24,760 bases of DNA from Clostridia bacterium (GTDB lineage Bacteria > Bacillota_A > Clostridia > Oscillospirales > Acutalibacteraceae). Below, piece after piece: positions 7,558 through 15,181 of the stretch; position 1 is the stretch's first letter; every line of letters starts with the position of its first letter. The stretch spans positions 1 to 24,760 of the forward strand of contig JAFVTJ010000089.1 in assembly GCA_017503305.1 (NCBI GenBank), given 5' to 3'. The notes under the pieces are model-generated. The model made no database searches. It saw only the letters and a list, made by a program, of their open reading frames with translations, and was not told where the DNA came from. The position numbers and the translations under genes were made by a program.

Positions 7558-9825
7558 ATGCCTACCAACACCGCAAAAGAACAGCTAATGGAGATTGCTT
7601 CACGTATTAAGGAAATGCGTGAAATTATGGGCTTTTCCATTGCCGAAATGGCAGAGAAAACCGAAGTTAGCGAAGAACAATATAAAATATTTGAAAGCGC
7701 AAATGCGGATATTCCTTTTTCGTTTATTCATAAGTGTGCTTTAGCTTTTGACGTTGAGCTTACCGAACTTTTGGAAGGCCGTACAGCGCGCCTTTCTACC
7801 TACACCGTAACCCGCAAGGGTAAGGGCCAAAAAACCGCTAAGGAAGATGGTATTGATATTACTAACCTAGCGCCGAAATTCCGTGATAAGATTGCCGAGC
7901 CTTACTTTGTAAGATATGAATATTCGGCTTCACAGCAAAACAAACCGATACATCTTTCTACCCACTCCGGTCAGGAATTCGATTTTATTTTAAGCGGTTC
8001 TTTAAAGGTGCAGGTGGGTGAGCATACCGAAATTTTGCGCGAAGGCGACAGCATTTATTACAACAGTTCAATCCCTCACGGTATGATTGCAATTGACGGT
8101 GAGGACTGTGTTTTCTGTGCGGTTGTTCTACCGGGCGAGGATACTAAAGAAGAAACCGTTAGAAAGAGTATTGCATCGGCTAAAAAGTCGGAAAGCTTGG
8201 TGTGCGAAAAGTTTGTTGAAACCACCGAAGACGAAAATGGTGCTTTGCAGAATATTAAATTCAAAAACACCGATGTTTTCAACTTTGGTTTTGATATTGT
8301 TGACGGTATTGCCGATAAATATCCCGATAAGCTTGCAATGCTGCATATTGACAAGAATAAAACCGAACGCCGCTTTACCTTTAAGGATATTAAGCGCGCT
8401 TCTAACCAATGCGCAAACTACTTTGCGTCTTTGGGTATAAAGAAGGGCGATAAGGTAATGCTCGTTCTCAAGCGCCATTACCAATTCTGGTTTAGTATGA
8501 TTGCTCTTCACAAGCTTGGCGCGGTGGCAATTCCCGCTACAAACCAGCTTAAAGACCACGACTTTGAATATAGATATAACGCCGCAAGCGTTAGCGCAAT
8601 TATTTGTACCGCCGATGGCGACACAGCCGAAATTGCCGAAAGAGCGGCTAAAAACTGCGAAAGTGTTAAGAATCTTATCTTAGTTGGCGGCTCTCGTGAA
8701 GGTTGGCACGATTTTGATAGTGAATACGGTCGTTTTTCAACCCATTTTTATCGTGAAGAAAACACCTGTGCAGGTGAAGATACTGCTCTTATGTTCTTTA
8801 CTTCGGGCACTACCGGTAATCCCAAAATGGCGGCTCATAAGCATACTTACGCATTAGGCCATTTTGTCACCGCTAAATATTGGCATTGCTGCGAGCGTGA
8901 CGGCTTGCATCTTACTATTTCGGATACAGGTTGGGGTAAATCCCTTTGGGGTAAGCTGTACGGCCAATGGCTTTGCGAAGGCGCAGTATTCGTTTACGAC
9001 TTCGATAAGTTTGAAGCAGACGAAATTTTGCCGATGTTTGCAAAGTATAATATTACCACATTCTGTGCACCGCCTACAATGCTTAGAATGCTCGTAAAGG
9101 GCGACCTTTCTAAGTATGATTTGTCTTCAATCAAGCACATGACAACCGCAGGCGAGGCTTTAAACCCTGAGGTTTTCCGCCAGTTTGAAGAGGCAACAGG
9201 CCTTCAAATAATGGAAGGCTTTGGCCAGACTGAAACCACCCTTACCATTGCAAACCTTTGCGGCACCGTGCCTAAGGTTGGCGCTATGGGTAAGGCTTCG
9301 CCCCAGTATAACGTGGATATTGTTGACCCTGAAGGCAACTCGGTTGCAAACGGTGAAGTTGGCGAAATTGTTGTAAGAACTGATGACAGTATTCCTTGCG
9401 GACTCTTTAAGGAATATTACCGTGACAGCGAAAAGACAAATGATGCTTGGTACGATGGAATGTATCACACGGGCGATACTGCTTGGCGTGATGAGGACGG
9501 ATATTTCTGGTACGTTAGCCGTATTGATGACGTTATTAAGTCTTCGGGTTACCGTATTGGACCTTTCGAAATCGAAAGCGTTATTATGGAATTACCTTAC
9601 GTTTTGGAATGTGGTGTTTCAGCCGCTCCGGACGAAGTTCGCGGTCAGGTGGTTAAGGCAAGTATCGTGCTGGTTGACGGTACTGTACCGAGTGATGAAT
9701 TAAAGAAAGAAATTCAGACCTACGTTAAAACTCATACTGCTCCTTATAAGTATCCAAGAATAGTTGAATTCCGTGACAGCTTACCTAAGACAATTAGTGG
9801 TAAAATTCAAAGAAATAAGCTATAA
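7558..9825 (+). CDS. XRE-HTH + cupin + AMP-forming acyl-CoA synthetase (paralogue 1)
   Basis: A 755-residue fusion, some 200 residues longer than an ordinary acyl-CoA synthetase. Residues 10-70 form an XRE-type helix-turn-helix (FSIAEMAEKTEVSEEQ). About 125-195 are a cupin barrel (HSGQEFDFILSG, later PHGM). From about 220 runs the AMP-binding ligase: TSGTTGNPK (from T415), GFGQTET, YHTGDTAW, RIDDVIKSSGYRIGP and the C-terminal catalytic Lys749 in SGKIQ. The overall ligase sequence is closest in feel to short/medium-chain (ACSM-like) enzymes: acid + ATP + CoA gives acyl-CoA + AMP + PPi. Context with VOR and IlvE suggests a branched short-chain acid such as 2-methylbutyrate. ATG 7558 is chosen because AAGGGAG lies just upstream and the paralogue aligns from there; a GTG at 7540 would precede that site. 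Confidence 0.9.
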   Translation: MPTNTAKEQLMEIASRIKEMREIMGFSIAEMAEKTEVSEEQYKIFESANADIPFSFIHKCALAFDVELTELLEGRTARLSTYTVTRKGKGQKTAKEDGIDITNLAPKFRDKIAEPYFVRYEYSASQQNKPIHLSTHSGQEFDFILSGSLKVQVGEHTEILREGDSIYYNSSIPHGMIAIDGEDCVFCAVVLPGEDTKEETVRKSIASAKKSESLVCEKFVETTEDENGALQNIKFKNTDVFNFGFDIVDGIADKYPDKLAMLHIDKNKTERRFTFKDIKRASNQCANYFASLGIKKGDKVMLVLKRHYQFWFSMIALHKLGAVAIPATNQLKDHDFEYRYNAASVSAIICTADGDTAEIAERAAKNCESVKNLILVGGSREGWHDFDSEYGRFSTHFYREENTCAGEDTALMFFTSGTTGNPKMAAHKHTYALGHFVTAKYWHCCERDGLHLTISDTGWGKSLWGKLYGQWLCEGAVFVYDFDKFEADEILPMFAKYNITTFCAPPTMLRMLVKGDLSKYDLSSIKHMTTAGEALNPEVFRQFEEATGLQIMEGFGQTETTLTIANLCGTVPKVGAMGKASPQYNVDIVDPEGNSVANGEVGEIVVRTDDSIPCGLFKEYYRDSEKTNDAWYDGMYHTGDTAWRDEDGYFWYVSRIDDVIKSSGYRIGPFEIESVIMELPYVLECGVSAAPDEVRGQVVKASIVLVDGTVPSDELKKEIQTYVKTHTAPYKYPRIVEFRDSLPKTISGKIQRNKL

Positions 9826-9844
9826 TTATATAAATATTTAAATA

Positions 9845-9873
9845 TTGACATTTCTCAAATGTTATGATAAAAT
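9845..9873 (+). promoter_or_regulatory. Sigma-A promoter of the second T-box leader
   Basis: TTGACA (9845-9850), a 17-bp spacer and TAAAAT (9868-9873), only 20 bases after the stop of synthetase 1. No terminator separates that gene from the promoter, so read-through and new initiation can both feed the second leader. Confidence 0.82.
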
Positions 9874-9879
9874 ACAATG

Positions 9880-10152
9880 GTTAAAAGCGTTGACGAAGAG
9901 TGCGCAAAATTTTGTGTATCAGAGAAGTGACGGTTGGTGCAAGTCATTTATACGGGTTTTGTGCTGTAACTTTTGAGCTGAGGGGAAGAAAGTATTATTC
10001 GAGTAGAACCCCTTCGTGATTGCTGCGTAAAGGCATAGGAATTGTTAGATTCCAAGAGTGGCGGTTTTTCCGCAATTTGAGTGGTACCGCGGGTATTTGT
10101 CTTTTTAAATGCTCGTCTCAAAGTCATAGCTTTGGGACGGGTTTTATTATTT
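9880..10152 (+). promoter_or_regulatory. T-box leader 2 (predicted Val specifier, GUA) with terminator
   Basis: A second complete T-box fills the 355-base gap between the two synthetase genes. Stem I shows AGAGAA (9921-9926), the GGTTGGTGCAAG distal loop (9932-9943) and a long helix GCGCAAAA/TTTTGTGC. The codon GTA (9966-9968) lies five bases before TGAG (9974-9977), the same offset as ATC in leader 1. The core TTTGAGTGGTACCGCG is at 10076-10091, with UGGU at 10082-10085, matching discriminator A of tRNA-Val. TTTGAG can pair with CTCAAA (10117-10122) as antiterminator, and CGGGTATTT with AAATGCTCG extends it. From 10015 to 10091 it differs from leader 1 at only 4 of 77 positions, so one leader was copied from the other. 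The Val call rests on the one codon. Confidence 0.93.
10112..10152 (+). terminator. Intrinsic terminator of T-box leader 2
   Basis: A 12-bp stem (10112-10123 with 10130-10141, including G-U pairs) with a six-base loop, followed by TTTTATTATTT. It shares CTCAAA with the antiterminator. Confidence 0.88.
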
Positions 10153-10180
10153 CGTCCCACAAAAAAGACGGAGGGAAACT

Positions 10181-12475
10181 ATGGAAAAAATGAAGGAACT
10201 TGATTTTAAAATCAAGGAAATCGCGGGTCGTATTTGCGAACTGCGCGAAATTGAAAATTTAAGCATTGCCGAAATGGCGCAAAAAACAGGCGTAAGCGAA
10301 GAGGAATATATAGCTTGCGAAAAGGGTGAAAGTGACTTACACTTTGCCTTTATTTACCGTTGCGCAAATGCTTTTAACGTTGACGTTACCGATATTATTG
10401 AAGGTTATAGCCCTAAATTGAAATCCTTTACTGTAACACGCCGCGGCGAAGGTCAACGCATTGAAAAGGCTCACGGTATGACCTATTACAACTTGGCGTC
10501 GGCCTTTAAAAATAGAATTGCCGAACCGCTTTACGTTAGAAGTGCTTTTAGCGAAGAAGCACAAAGCAAAGCGATTGAGCTTACTACCCACTCAGGTCAG
10601 GAATGTGACCTTATTATTTCGGGTCACTTAAAGGTTCAAGTGGGTAACCATACCGAAATTTTAGGCCCCGGGGACAGTATTTATTTTGACTCTAACACAC
10701 CCCACGGTATGATAGCTGTTGGTGGTGAGGATTGTACCTTCTATGCAATTGTTCTTAATCCCACTGGCGAGCCTATTCCCGAGCTTGAACCCGATAAGAC
10801 CATTAGCGGTAAGGTATCATATCGCGCTCGCAAGGATAAGAGCGAACGTATTTACAGCAACTATATCGATATAGAAGAAAACGAAAACGGCACACCTACC
10901 TCGATTAAATTCAAAAATACCGAAAAGTTTAACTTTGCTTTTGATTTGGTGGATGCTTTAGCCCAAAAGGAACCCGAAAAGCTTGCAATGCTACATATTT
11001 CAAAGGATGGCGCCGAGCGCCGATTTACCTTTAAGGATATAAAGAAGTTATCCAACCAATGCGCTAACTACTTTAAGTCTTTGGGTATAAGCAAGGGCGA
11101 CAGGGTAATGCTTGTTCTTAAGCGCCATTATCAGTTCTGGCCTTGTATAATGGCTTTAAACAAGCTTGGCGCTGTTGTTATTCCTGCTACTAATCAGTTG
11201 CAAGAGCACGACTTCGAATACCGCTTTAATTCGGCAGGCGTTAGCGCTATTGTTTGTACTGCCGACGGCGATACCGCAGCACAGGTTGATTTAGCCGCCG
11301 AAAAATGCCCCACCCTTAAACACAAGTTGGTGGTTAATGGCAAACGTGACGGTTGGCGCACCTTTGATGAGGAATATACACTTTATTCCACCCACTATAA
11401 CCGCACTGAAGATTCACCCTGTGGCGATGATTTAATGCTTATGTACTTCACATCAGGTACAAGCGGTTATCCCAAAATTGCAACCCATACTTACAAATAT
11501 CCGTTAGGACATTTCCATACAGCAAAATATTGGCACGACGTTGACCCCGAAGGCTTACATTTCACCATTTCCGACACAGGCTGGGCAAAGGCTATGTGGG
11601 GTAAGCTTTATGGTCAGTGGCTCTGTGAAGCGGCTATCTTCGTTTACGACTTTGACCGCTTTGACGCGGCTGAAATCTTGCCGATGTTCCAGAAACACAA
11701 CATTACAACCTTCTGCGCACCGCCCACAATGCTTCGTATGCTCATTAAACAAGATATTTCAAAATATGATTTATCATCAGTTAAGCATATGACCACCGCA
11801 GGTGAAGCGCTTAACCCCGAGGTTTACCGCCAGTTTGAAAAGATTACAGGTCTTCAAATTCTTGAAGGCTTCGGTCAAACCGAAAGCACAATGATTATCG
11901 GTAATATGGTTGGCGAACCGCATAAAATCGGCTCAATGGGTAAGCCCGCGCCTATTTATGACGTACATATTGTTGACCCCGACGGCAACGACGTTGACCC
12001 CGGTGAAATTGGTGAAATCGTTATTGATATATCTAAGGGTCTTCCTTGTGGTTTGGCTATCGGCTACTACGGTGACGAAGAAAAAACAGCCGAAAACTGG
12101 CACGATGGTTTCTATCACACAGGCGATACCGCTTGGTGCGATGAAGACGGCTTCTACTGGTACGTTGGTCGTATTGACGACGTTATTAAGTCTTCGGGCT
12201 ACCGCATAGGACCGTTTGAAATCGAAAGCGTTATTATGGAATTACCCTACGTTTTAGAATGTGGTGTTTCTGCCGCTCCCGATGAGGTTCGCGGTCAGGT
12301 TGTTAAGGCAAGCATTGTGCTTGTGAATGGTACCGAGCCGAGTGACGAGCTAAAGAAAGAAATTCAAACCTACGTTAAAGAAAGAACCGCTCCTTACAAG
12401 TATCCGAGAATTGTTGAATTCCGCGATAGCTTGCCTAAGACTACAAGCGGCAAAATCCAGAGAAATAAATTATGA
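10181..12475 (+). CDS. XRE-HTH + cupin + AMP-forming acyl-CoA synthetase (paralogue 2)
   Basis: A 764-residue paralogue of the upstream synthetase with the same order: helix-turn-helix (about 15-75, LSIAEMAQKTGVSEEE), cupin (about 130-200, HSGQECDLIISG and PHGM), then the AMP-binding ligase with TSGTSGYPK (from T424), GFGQTES, YHTGDTAW and the terminal catalytic Lys758 in SGKIQ. The last 101 residues match paralogue 1 at 96 positions, while the HTH and cupin parts and the middle of the ligase differ more. Near the presumed acyl pocket TGWGKSLW becomes TGWAKAMW. Under a predicted Val T-box, isobutyrate is a natural candidate substrate; this is inference. The start follows a GGAGG site. Its stop overlaps the next start (ATGA), implying coupling. 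Confidence 0.9.
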   Translation: MEKMKELDFKIKEIAGRICELREIENLSIAEMAQKTGVSEEEYIACEKGESDLHFAFIYRCANAFNVDVTDIIEGYSPKLKSFTVTRRGEGQRIEKAHGMTYYNLASAFKNRIAEPLYVRSAFSEEAQSKAIELTTHSGQECDLIISGHLKVQVGNHTEILGPGDSIYFDSNTPHGMIAVGGEDCTFYAIVLNPTGEPIPELEPDKTISGKVSYRARKDKSERIYSNYIDIEENENGTPTSIKFKNTEKFNFAFDLVDALAQKEPEKLAMLHISKDGAERRFTFKDIKKLSNQCANYFKSLGISKGDRVMLVLKRHYQFWPCIMALNKLGAVVIPATNQLQEHDFEYRFNSAGVSAIVCTADGDTAAQVDLAAEKCPTLKHKLVVNGKRDGWRTFDEEYTLYSTHYNRTEDSPCGDDLMLMYFTSGTSGYPKIATHTYKYPLGHFHTAKYWHDVDPEGLHFTISDTGWAKAMWGKLYGQWLCEAAIFVYDFDRFDAAEILPMFQKHNITTFCAPPTMLRMLIKQDISKYDLSSVKHMTTAGEALNPEVYRQFEKITGLQILEGFGQTESTMIIGNMVGEPHKIGSMGKPAPIYDVHIVDPDGNDVDPGEIGEIVIDISKGLPCGLAIGYYGDEEKTAENWHDGFYHTGDTAWCDEDGFYWYVGRIDDVIKSSGYRIGPFEIESVIMELPYVLECGVSAAPDEVRGQVVKASIVLVNGTEPSDELKKEIQTYVKERTAPYKYPRIVEFRDSLPKTTSGKIQRNKL

Positions 12476-13134
12476 TTTACAAAAGAATAACCATTTTGTG
12501 CGGCCATTACGGTAGCGGTAAAACCAACGTGGCTGTTAATATGGCTTACGACCTTAAAGCACAGCACGATAAGGTGCTTATTGCCGATTTAGACATTGTA
12601 AACCCATATTTTAGAACAAAGGACAGTCAAACCGACCTTGAAAATAAGGGAATAACCCTTATTTCGTCCGAGTATGCGGGTACTAACGTAGATATCCCCG
12701 CAATGCCGCAGCAAATGTATACAATAACTGACAACAAGGCTGCAAAAGCGATAATTGATGTTGGCGGTGATGACCGCGGCGCTTTGGCACTTGGCAGAAT
12801 AATGCCTTCTATAATTGAAGAAAACGATTACGAAATGCTTTTTGTAATCAACTGCTACCGCCCGCTCACGAGAGATGCTGAATCAACACTTGAAGTAATG
12901 CGAGAGATTGAAGAGGCCTGCAAGTGTAAATTTACCGCTATTGTCAACAACTCAAATTTAGGCAACGAAACCACGGTGGACGATGTTTTGGCGTCTATTC
13001 CTTACGCCGAAGAGGTTTCACGCCTTACAGGTCTTCCCATAAAATGCACCTGTGCATACGGGAAGATATATGATAGTATAAAAGACAAAATTCCCAATGC
13101 TTTTTCATTGGATTTACAAAGCAAAATAAATTAA
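12472..13134 (+). CDS. P-loop ATPase (MinD/NifH-like fold) linked to the 2-oxoacid oxidoreductase operon
   Basis: A 220-residue protein that I can place only as a P-loop ATPase. Walker A is GHYGSGKTN near the N-terminus, without the extra Lys of the classic ParA/MinD KGGxGKT form. It is followed by an Asp-rich strand (VLIADLDIVNPYFR) and a Walker-B-like IIDVGGDDRG. These suit the SIMIBI class. The start overlaps the stop of synthetase 2 by four bases (ATGA), and the ferredoxin gene follows 14 bp later, so it is embedded in the pathway operon. A role in assembling, activating or loading cofactors of the oxidoreductase is possible but is inference from position. It lacks any membrane segment. 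Confidence 0.85.
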   Translation: MIYKRITILCGHYGSGKTNVAVNMAYDLKAQHDKVLIADLDIVNPYFRTKDSQTDLENKGITLISSEYAGTNVDIPAMPQQMYTITDNKAAKAIIDVGGDDRGALALGRIMPSIIEENDYEMLFVINCYRPLTRDAESTLEVMREIEEACKCKFTAIVNNSNLGNETTVDDVLASIPYAEEVSRLTGLPIKCTCAYGKIYDSIKDKIPNAFSLDLQSKIN

Positions 13135-13148
13135 AAGGAGTGTTTTAA

Positions 13149-13355
13149 ATGGCAAAACTAACCTTCAAAACTGATAAGTGCAAGGGCTGTGGCCTTTGTG
13201 TTGACGTTTGCCCCAAAAAAGTTTTAATTTTAAGCCCCGATAAAATCAACGCTAAGGGACACCACCCTGTAGAAGCAGTTAACCCCGACGACTGTATCGG
13301 TTGTGCGTTCTGCGCTACTATGTGTCCTGATTGTATAATCACCGTAGAAAGGTAG
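13149..13355 (+). CDS. 2x[4Fe-4S] ferredoxin subunit of 2-oxoacid:ferredoxin oxidoreductase (delta subunit)
   Basis: A 68-residue bacterial-type ferredoxin. It has two CxxCxxCxxxCP clusters: C11, C14, C17, C21 and C49, C52, C55, C59. An extra Cys62 follows the second. As the delta subunit it passes electrons between the TPP-bound intermediate on the beta subunit and free ferredoxin. AAAGGAG precedes the ATG. The order ferredoxin-alpha-beta-gamma is the usual one for VOR/KOR-type enzymes with split subunits. Confidence 0.95.
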   Translation: MAKLTFKTDKCKGCGLCVDVCPKKVLILSPDKINAKGHHPVEAVNPDDCIGCAFCATMCPDCIITVER

Positions 13356-13364
13356 GAAGTTAAA

Positions 13365-14417
13365 ATGGCAGATAAAGTTTTAATGAAAGGTAACGAAGCA
13401 ATTGCCGAAGCTGCTATACAAGCAGGTTGCCGCCATTACTTTGGTTACCCAATCACTCCCCAAACCGAAATTGCCGCTTATATGGCAAAAAGAATGCCCA
13501 AAATCGGCGGATGCTTTTTACAGGCTGAAAGTGAAGTTGCCGCTATAAATATGGTTTACGGCGTAGCTTCCACAGGCTTTAGAGTAATGACATCTTCTTC
13601 TAGCCCCGGTATATCTCTAAAGGGCGAAGGTCTTTCCTACCTTGCAGGCGCTGATTTACCCGCACTCGTTGTTAACGTACAGCGTGGTGGACCCGGTCTT
13701 GGCGGTATTCAGCCTTCACAGTCTGACTATTATCAGGCAACAAAGGCAGGCGGTCACGGTGACTTTAGAATGATCGTTTTAGCTCCTGCATCCGTTCAAG
13801 AAATGGCTGACCTTACTGTTAAGGGCTTTGACCTTGCTGATAAATACCGTATGACCTCTATGATTTTGGCTGACGGTACTATGGGTCAAATGATGGAGCC
13901 TGTATCTTTAGAATATGATATAGCTGAAGCTCCCGCAAAGCCTTGGGCTACCACAGGTACTAATATGGAAAGAGCGCACAATATTGTAAACTCACTTTTC
14001 TTACAACCTGACGAGCTCGAAAAATCAAACAACGAACGCTTTGAACGTTATAAGTACATTGAAGAAAATGAAGCAATGTATGAAGAATATATGATGGACG
14101 ATGCTGAAATTTGTATCGCCGCATTTGGTATTGCTTCCCGTGTTGCTAAAAACGCTATTGTAGAAGCACGTAAAAAGGGTATTAAGGTTGGTATGATCAG
14201 ACCTATCACTCTTTGGCCCTTCCCCAACAAAGCCTTTGAAAAGACAATCGGTAAGGTTAAGAAATATATATCGGTTGAGCTTTCAATGGGTCAAATGATT
14301 GACGACGTTAAGCTTGCTACAAAGTGTAGCGGTGAATACATACTTTGCAACCGTGTTGGCGGTATGATTCCGTCACCCGAAGAAGTATTAGCCGCTATCG
14401 AAAAGGCAAACGGTTAA
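13365..14417 (+). CDS. vorB: 2-oxoacid:ferredoxin oxidoreductase, alpha subunit (VorB type)
   Basis: A 350-residue alpha subunit matching the length and sequence of proteins usually named 3-methyl-2-oxobutanoate dehydrogenase subunit VorB. The PYR-like domain begins with KGNEAIAEAAIQAG and FGYPITPQTE. It continues with a substrate-site stretch (SSSSPGISLKGEGLSYLAG) and GGPGLGG. The C-terminal transketolase-like domain (about 240-350) carries IGMIRPITLWPF-like sequence. The enzyme interconverts a 2-oxoacid + CoA and acyl-CoA + CO2 with ferredoxin as electron carrier. KOR (2-oxoglutarate) enzymes share this layout, so substrate preference is not proved by sequence. The flanking aminotransferase, synthetases and branched-chain T-boxes favour branched 2-oxoacids. 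Subunit lettering differs between organisms. Confidence 0.93.
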   Translation: MADKVLMKGNEAIAEAAIQAGCRHYFGYPITPQTEIAAYMAKRMPKIGGCFLQAESEVAAINMVYGVASTGFRVMTSSSSPGISLKGEGLSYLAGADLPALVVNVQRGGPGLGGIQPSQSDYYQATKAGGHGDFRMIVLAPASVQEMADLTVKGFDLADKYRMTSMILADGTMGQMMEPVSLEYDIAEAPAKPWATTGTNMERAHNIVNSLFLQPDELEKSNNERFERYKYIEENEAMYEEYMMDDAEICIAAFGIASRVAKNAIVEARKKGIKVGMIRPITLWPFPNKAFEKTIGKVKKYISVELSMGQMIDDVKLATKCSGEYILCNRVGGMIPSPEEVLAAIEKANG

Positions 14418-14430
14418 GGAGGTAACAAAA

Positions 14431-15180
14431 ATGGTAGTATTTGAAAAACCACATGCATTAACCGACGTACCGCTTCACTATTGCCCCGGTTGTACACACG
14501 GTATTGTTCACCGCCTTGTTGCCGAAGTTATGGATGAATTAGGTATCGAAGGCAAAACAGTAGGTATCGCACCTGTTGGTTGCTCGGTTATGGCTTATAA
14601 CTATTTTAACTGTGATATGATTGAAGCCGCTCACGGTAGAGCTCCCGCTGTGGCTACCGGCGTTAAGCGCGCTTTACCCGAAAACGTTGTATTTACATAT
14701 CAAGGCGACGGCGACTTAGCATCAATCGGTATGGCTGAAACCGTACACGCCGCAGCCAGAAATGAAAATATCACAATTATCTTTATTAACAATGCAATCT
14801 ACGGTATGACAGGCGGTCAGATGGCTCCTACATCCTTACCCGGTCAGGTTACACAAACCTCACCCTACGGCCGTGATACCAACCATTGCGGTTTTCCGAT
14901 TAAGGTTTGCGAAATGCTTTCCGAAGTGGACGGCGCCGAATATTTAGAGCGTGTTGCCGTTAACAACGTTAAAAACGTTAAGGCCGCTAAAAAGGCTATC
15001 AAAAAGGCATTCCAAAACCAAATCGACGGCAAGGGCTTCTCACTCGTTGAAGTTATTTCAACCTGTCCTACCAACTGGGGTCTTACACCTAAGAAGGCTC
15101 TCGAATGGGTAGACGAAAAGATGATTCCTTACTATCCGTTAGGCGTTTATAAAGACCGTAGCGCAAAGGAGGCAGAATAA
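14431..15180 (+). CDS. 2-oxoacid:ferredoxin oxidoreductase, TPP-binding beta subunit
   Basis: A 249-residue beta subunit that holds thiamine pyrophosphate and, with its Cys motif, the catalytic Fe-S cluster. CPGCTHG lies at residues 18-24. The TPP/Mg motif begins GDGDL at 92-96 and ends about 27 residues later with NNAIYGMTGGQ. It forms the active site with the alpha subunit. AAGGAGGT stands just before the ATG, 13 bp after the alpha gene. The C-terminus is lysine-rich, and the ribosome binding site for the gamma subunit (AAAGGAGGC) lies within its last codons. Confidence 0.94.
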   Translation: MVVFEKPHALTDVPLHYCPGCTHGIVHRLVAEVMDELGIEGKTVGIAPVGCSVMAYNYFNCDMIEAAHGRAPAVATGVKRALPENVVFTYQGDGDLASIGMAETVHAAARNENITIIFINNAIYGMTGGQMAPTSLPGQVTQTSPYGRDTNHCGFPIKVCEMLSEVDGAEYLERVAVNNVKNVKAAKKAIKKAFQNQIDGKGFSLVEVISTCPTNWGLTPKKALEWVDEKMIPYYPLGVYKDRSAKEAE

Positions 15181-15181
15181 T

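Noticed and set aside
7540..7560. GTG start for synthetase 1 at 7540
   Set aside because: It precedes the AAGGGAG ribosome binding site, while ATG 7558 is properly spaced and matches where the paralogue starts.
8076..8559. Long antisense open frames inside synthetase 1 and similar overlapping frames elsewhere
   Set aside because: They lack ribosome binding sites and recognisable domains, and lie wholly within well-supported genes on the other strand.
7356..9968. Other specifier readings (CCA/CAU in leader 1; UGU or CUG in leader 2)
   Set aside because: Only AUC and GUA keep the same five-base distance to TGAG in both leaders, and both fit the pathway; the alternatives would give unrelated amino acids.
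7558..12475. Nonribosomal peptide synthetase adenylation modules
   Set aside because: There is no carrier or condensation domain, and the motifs and neighbours fit stand-alone acyl-CoA synthetases.
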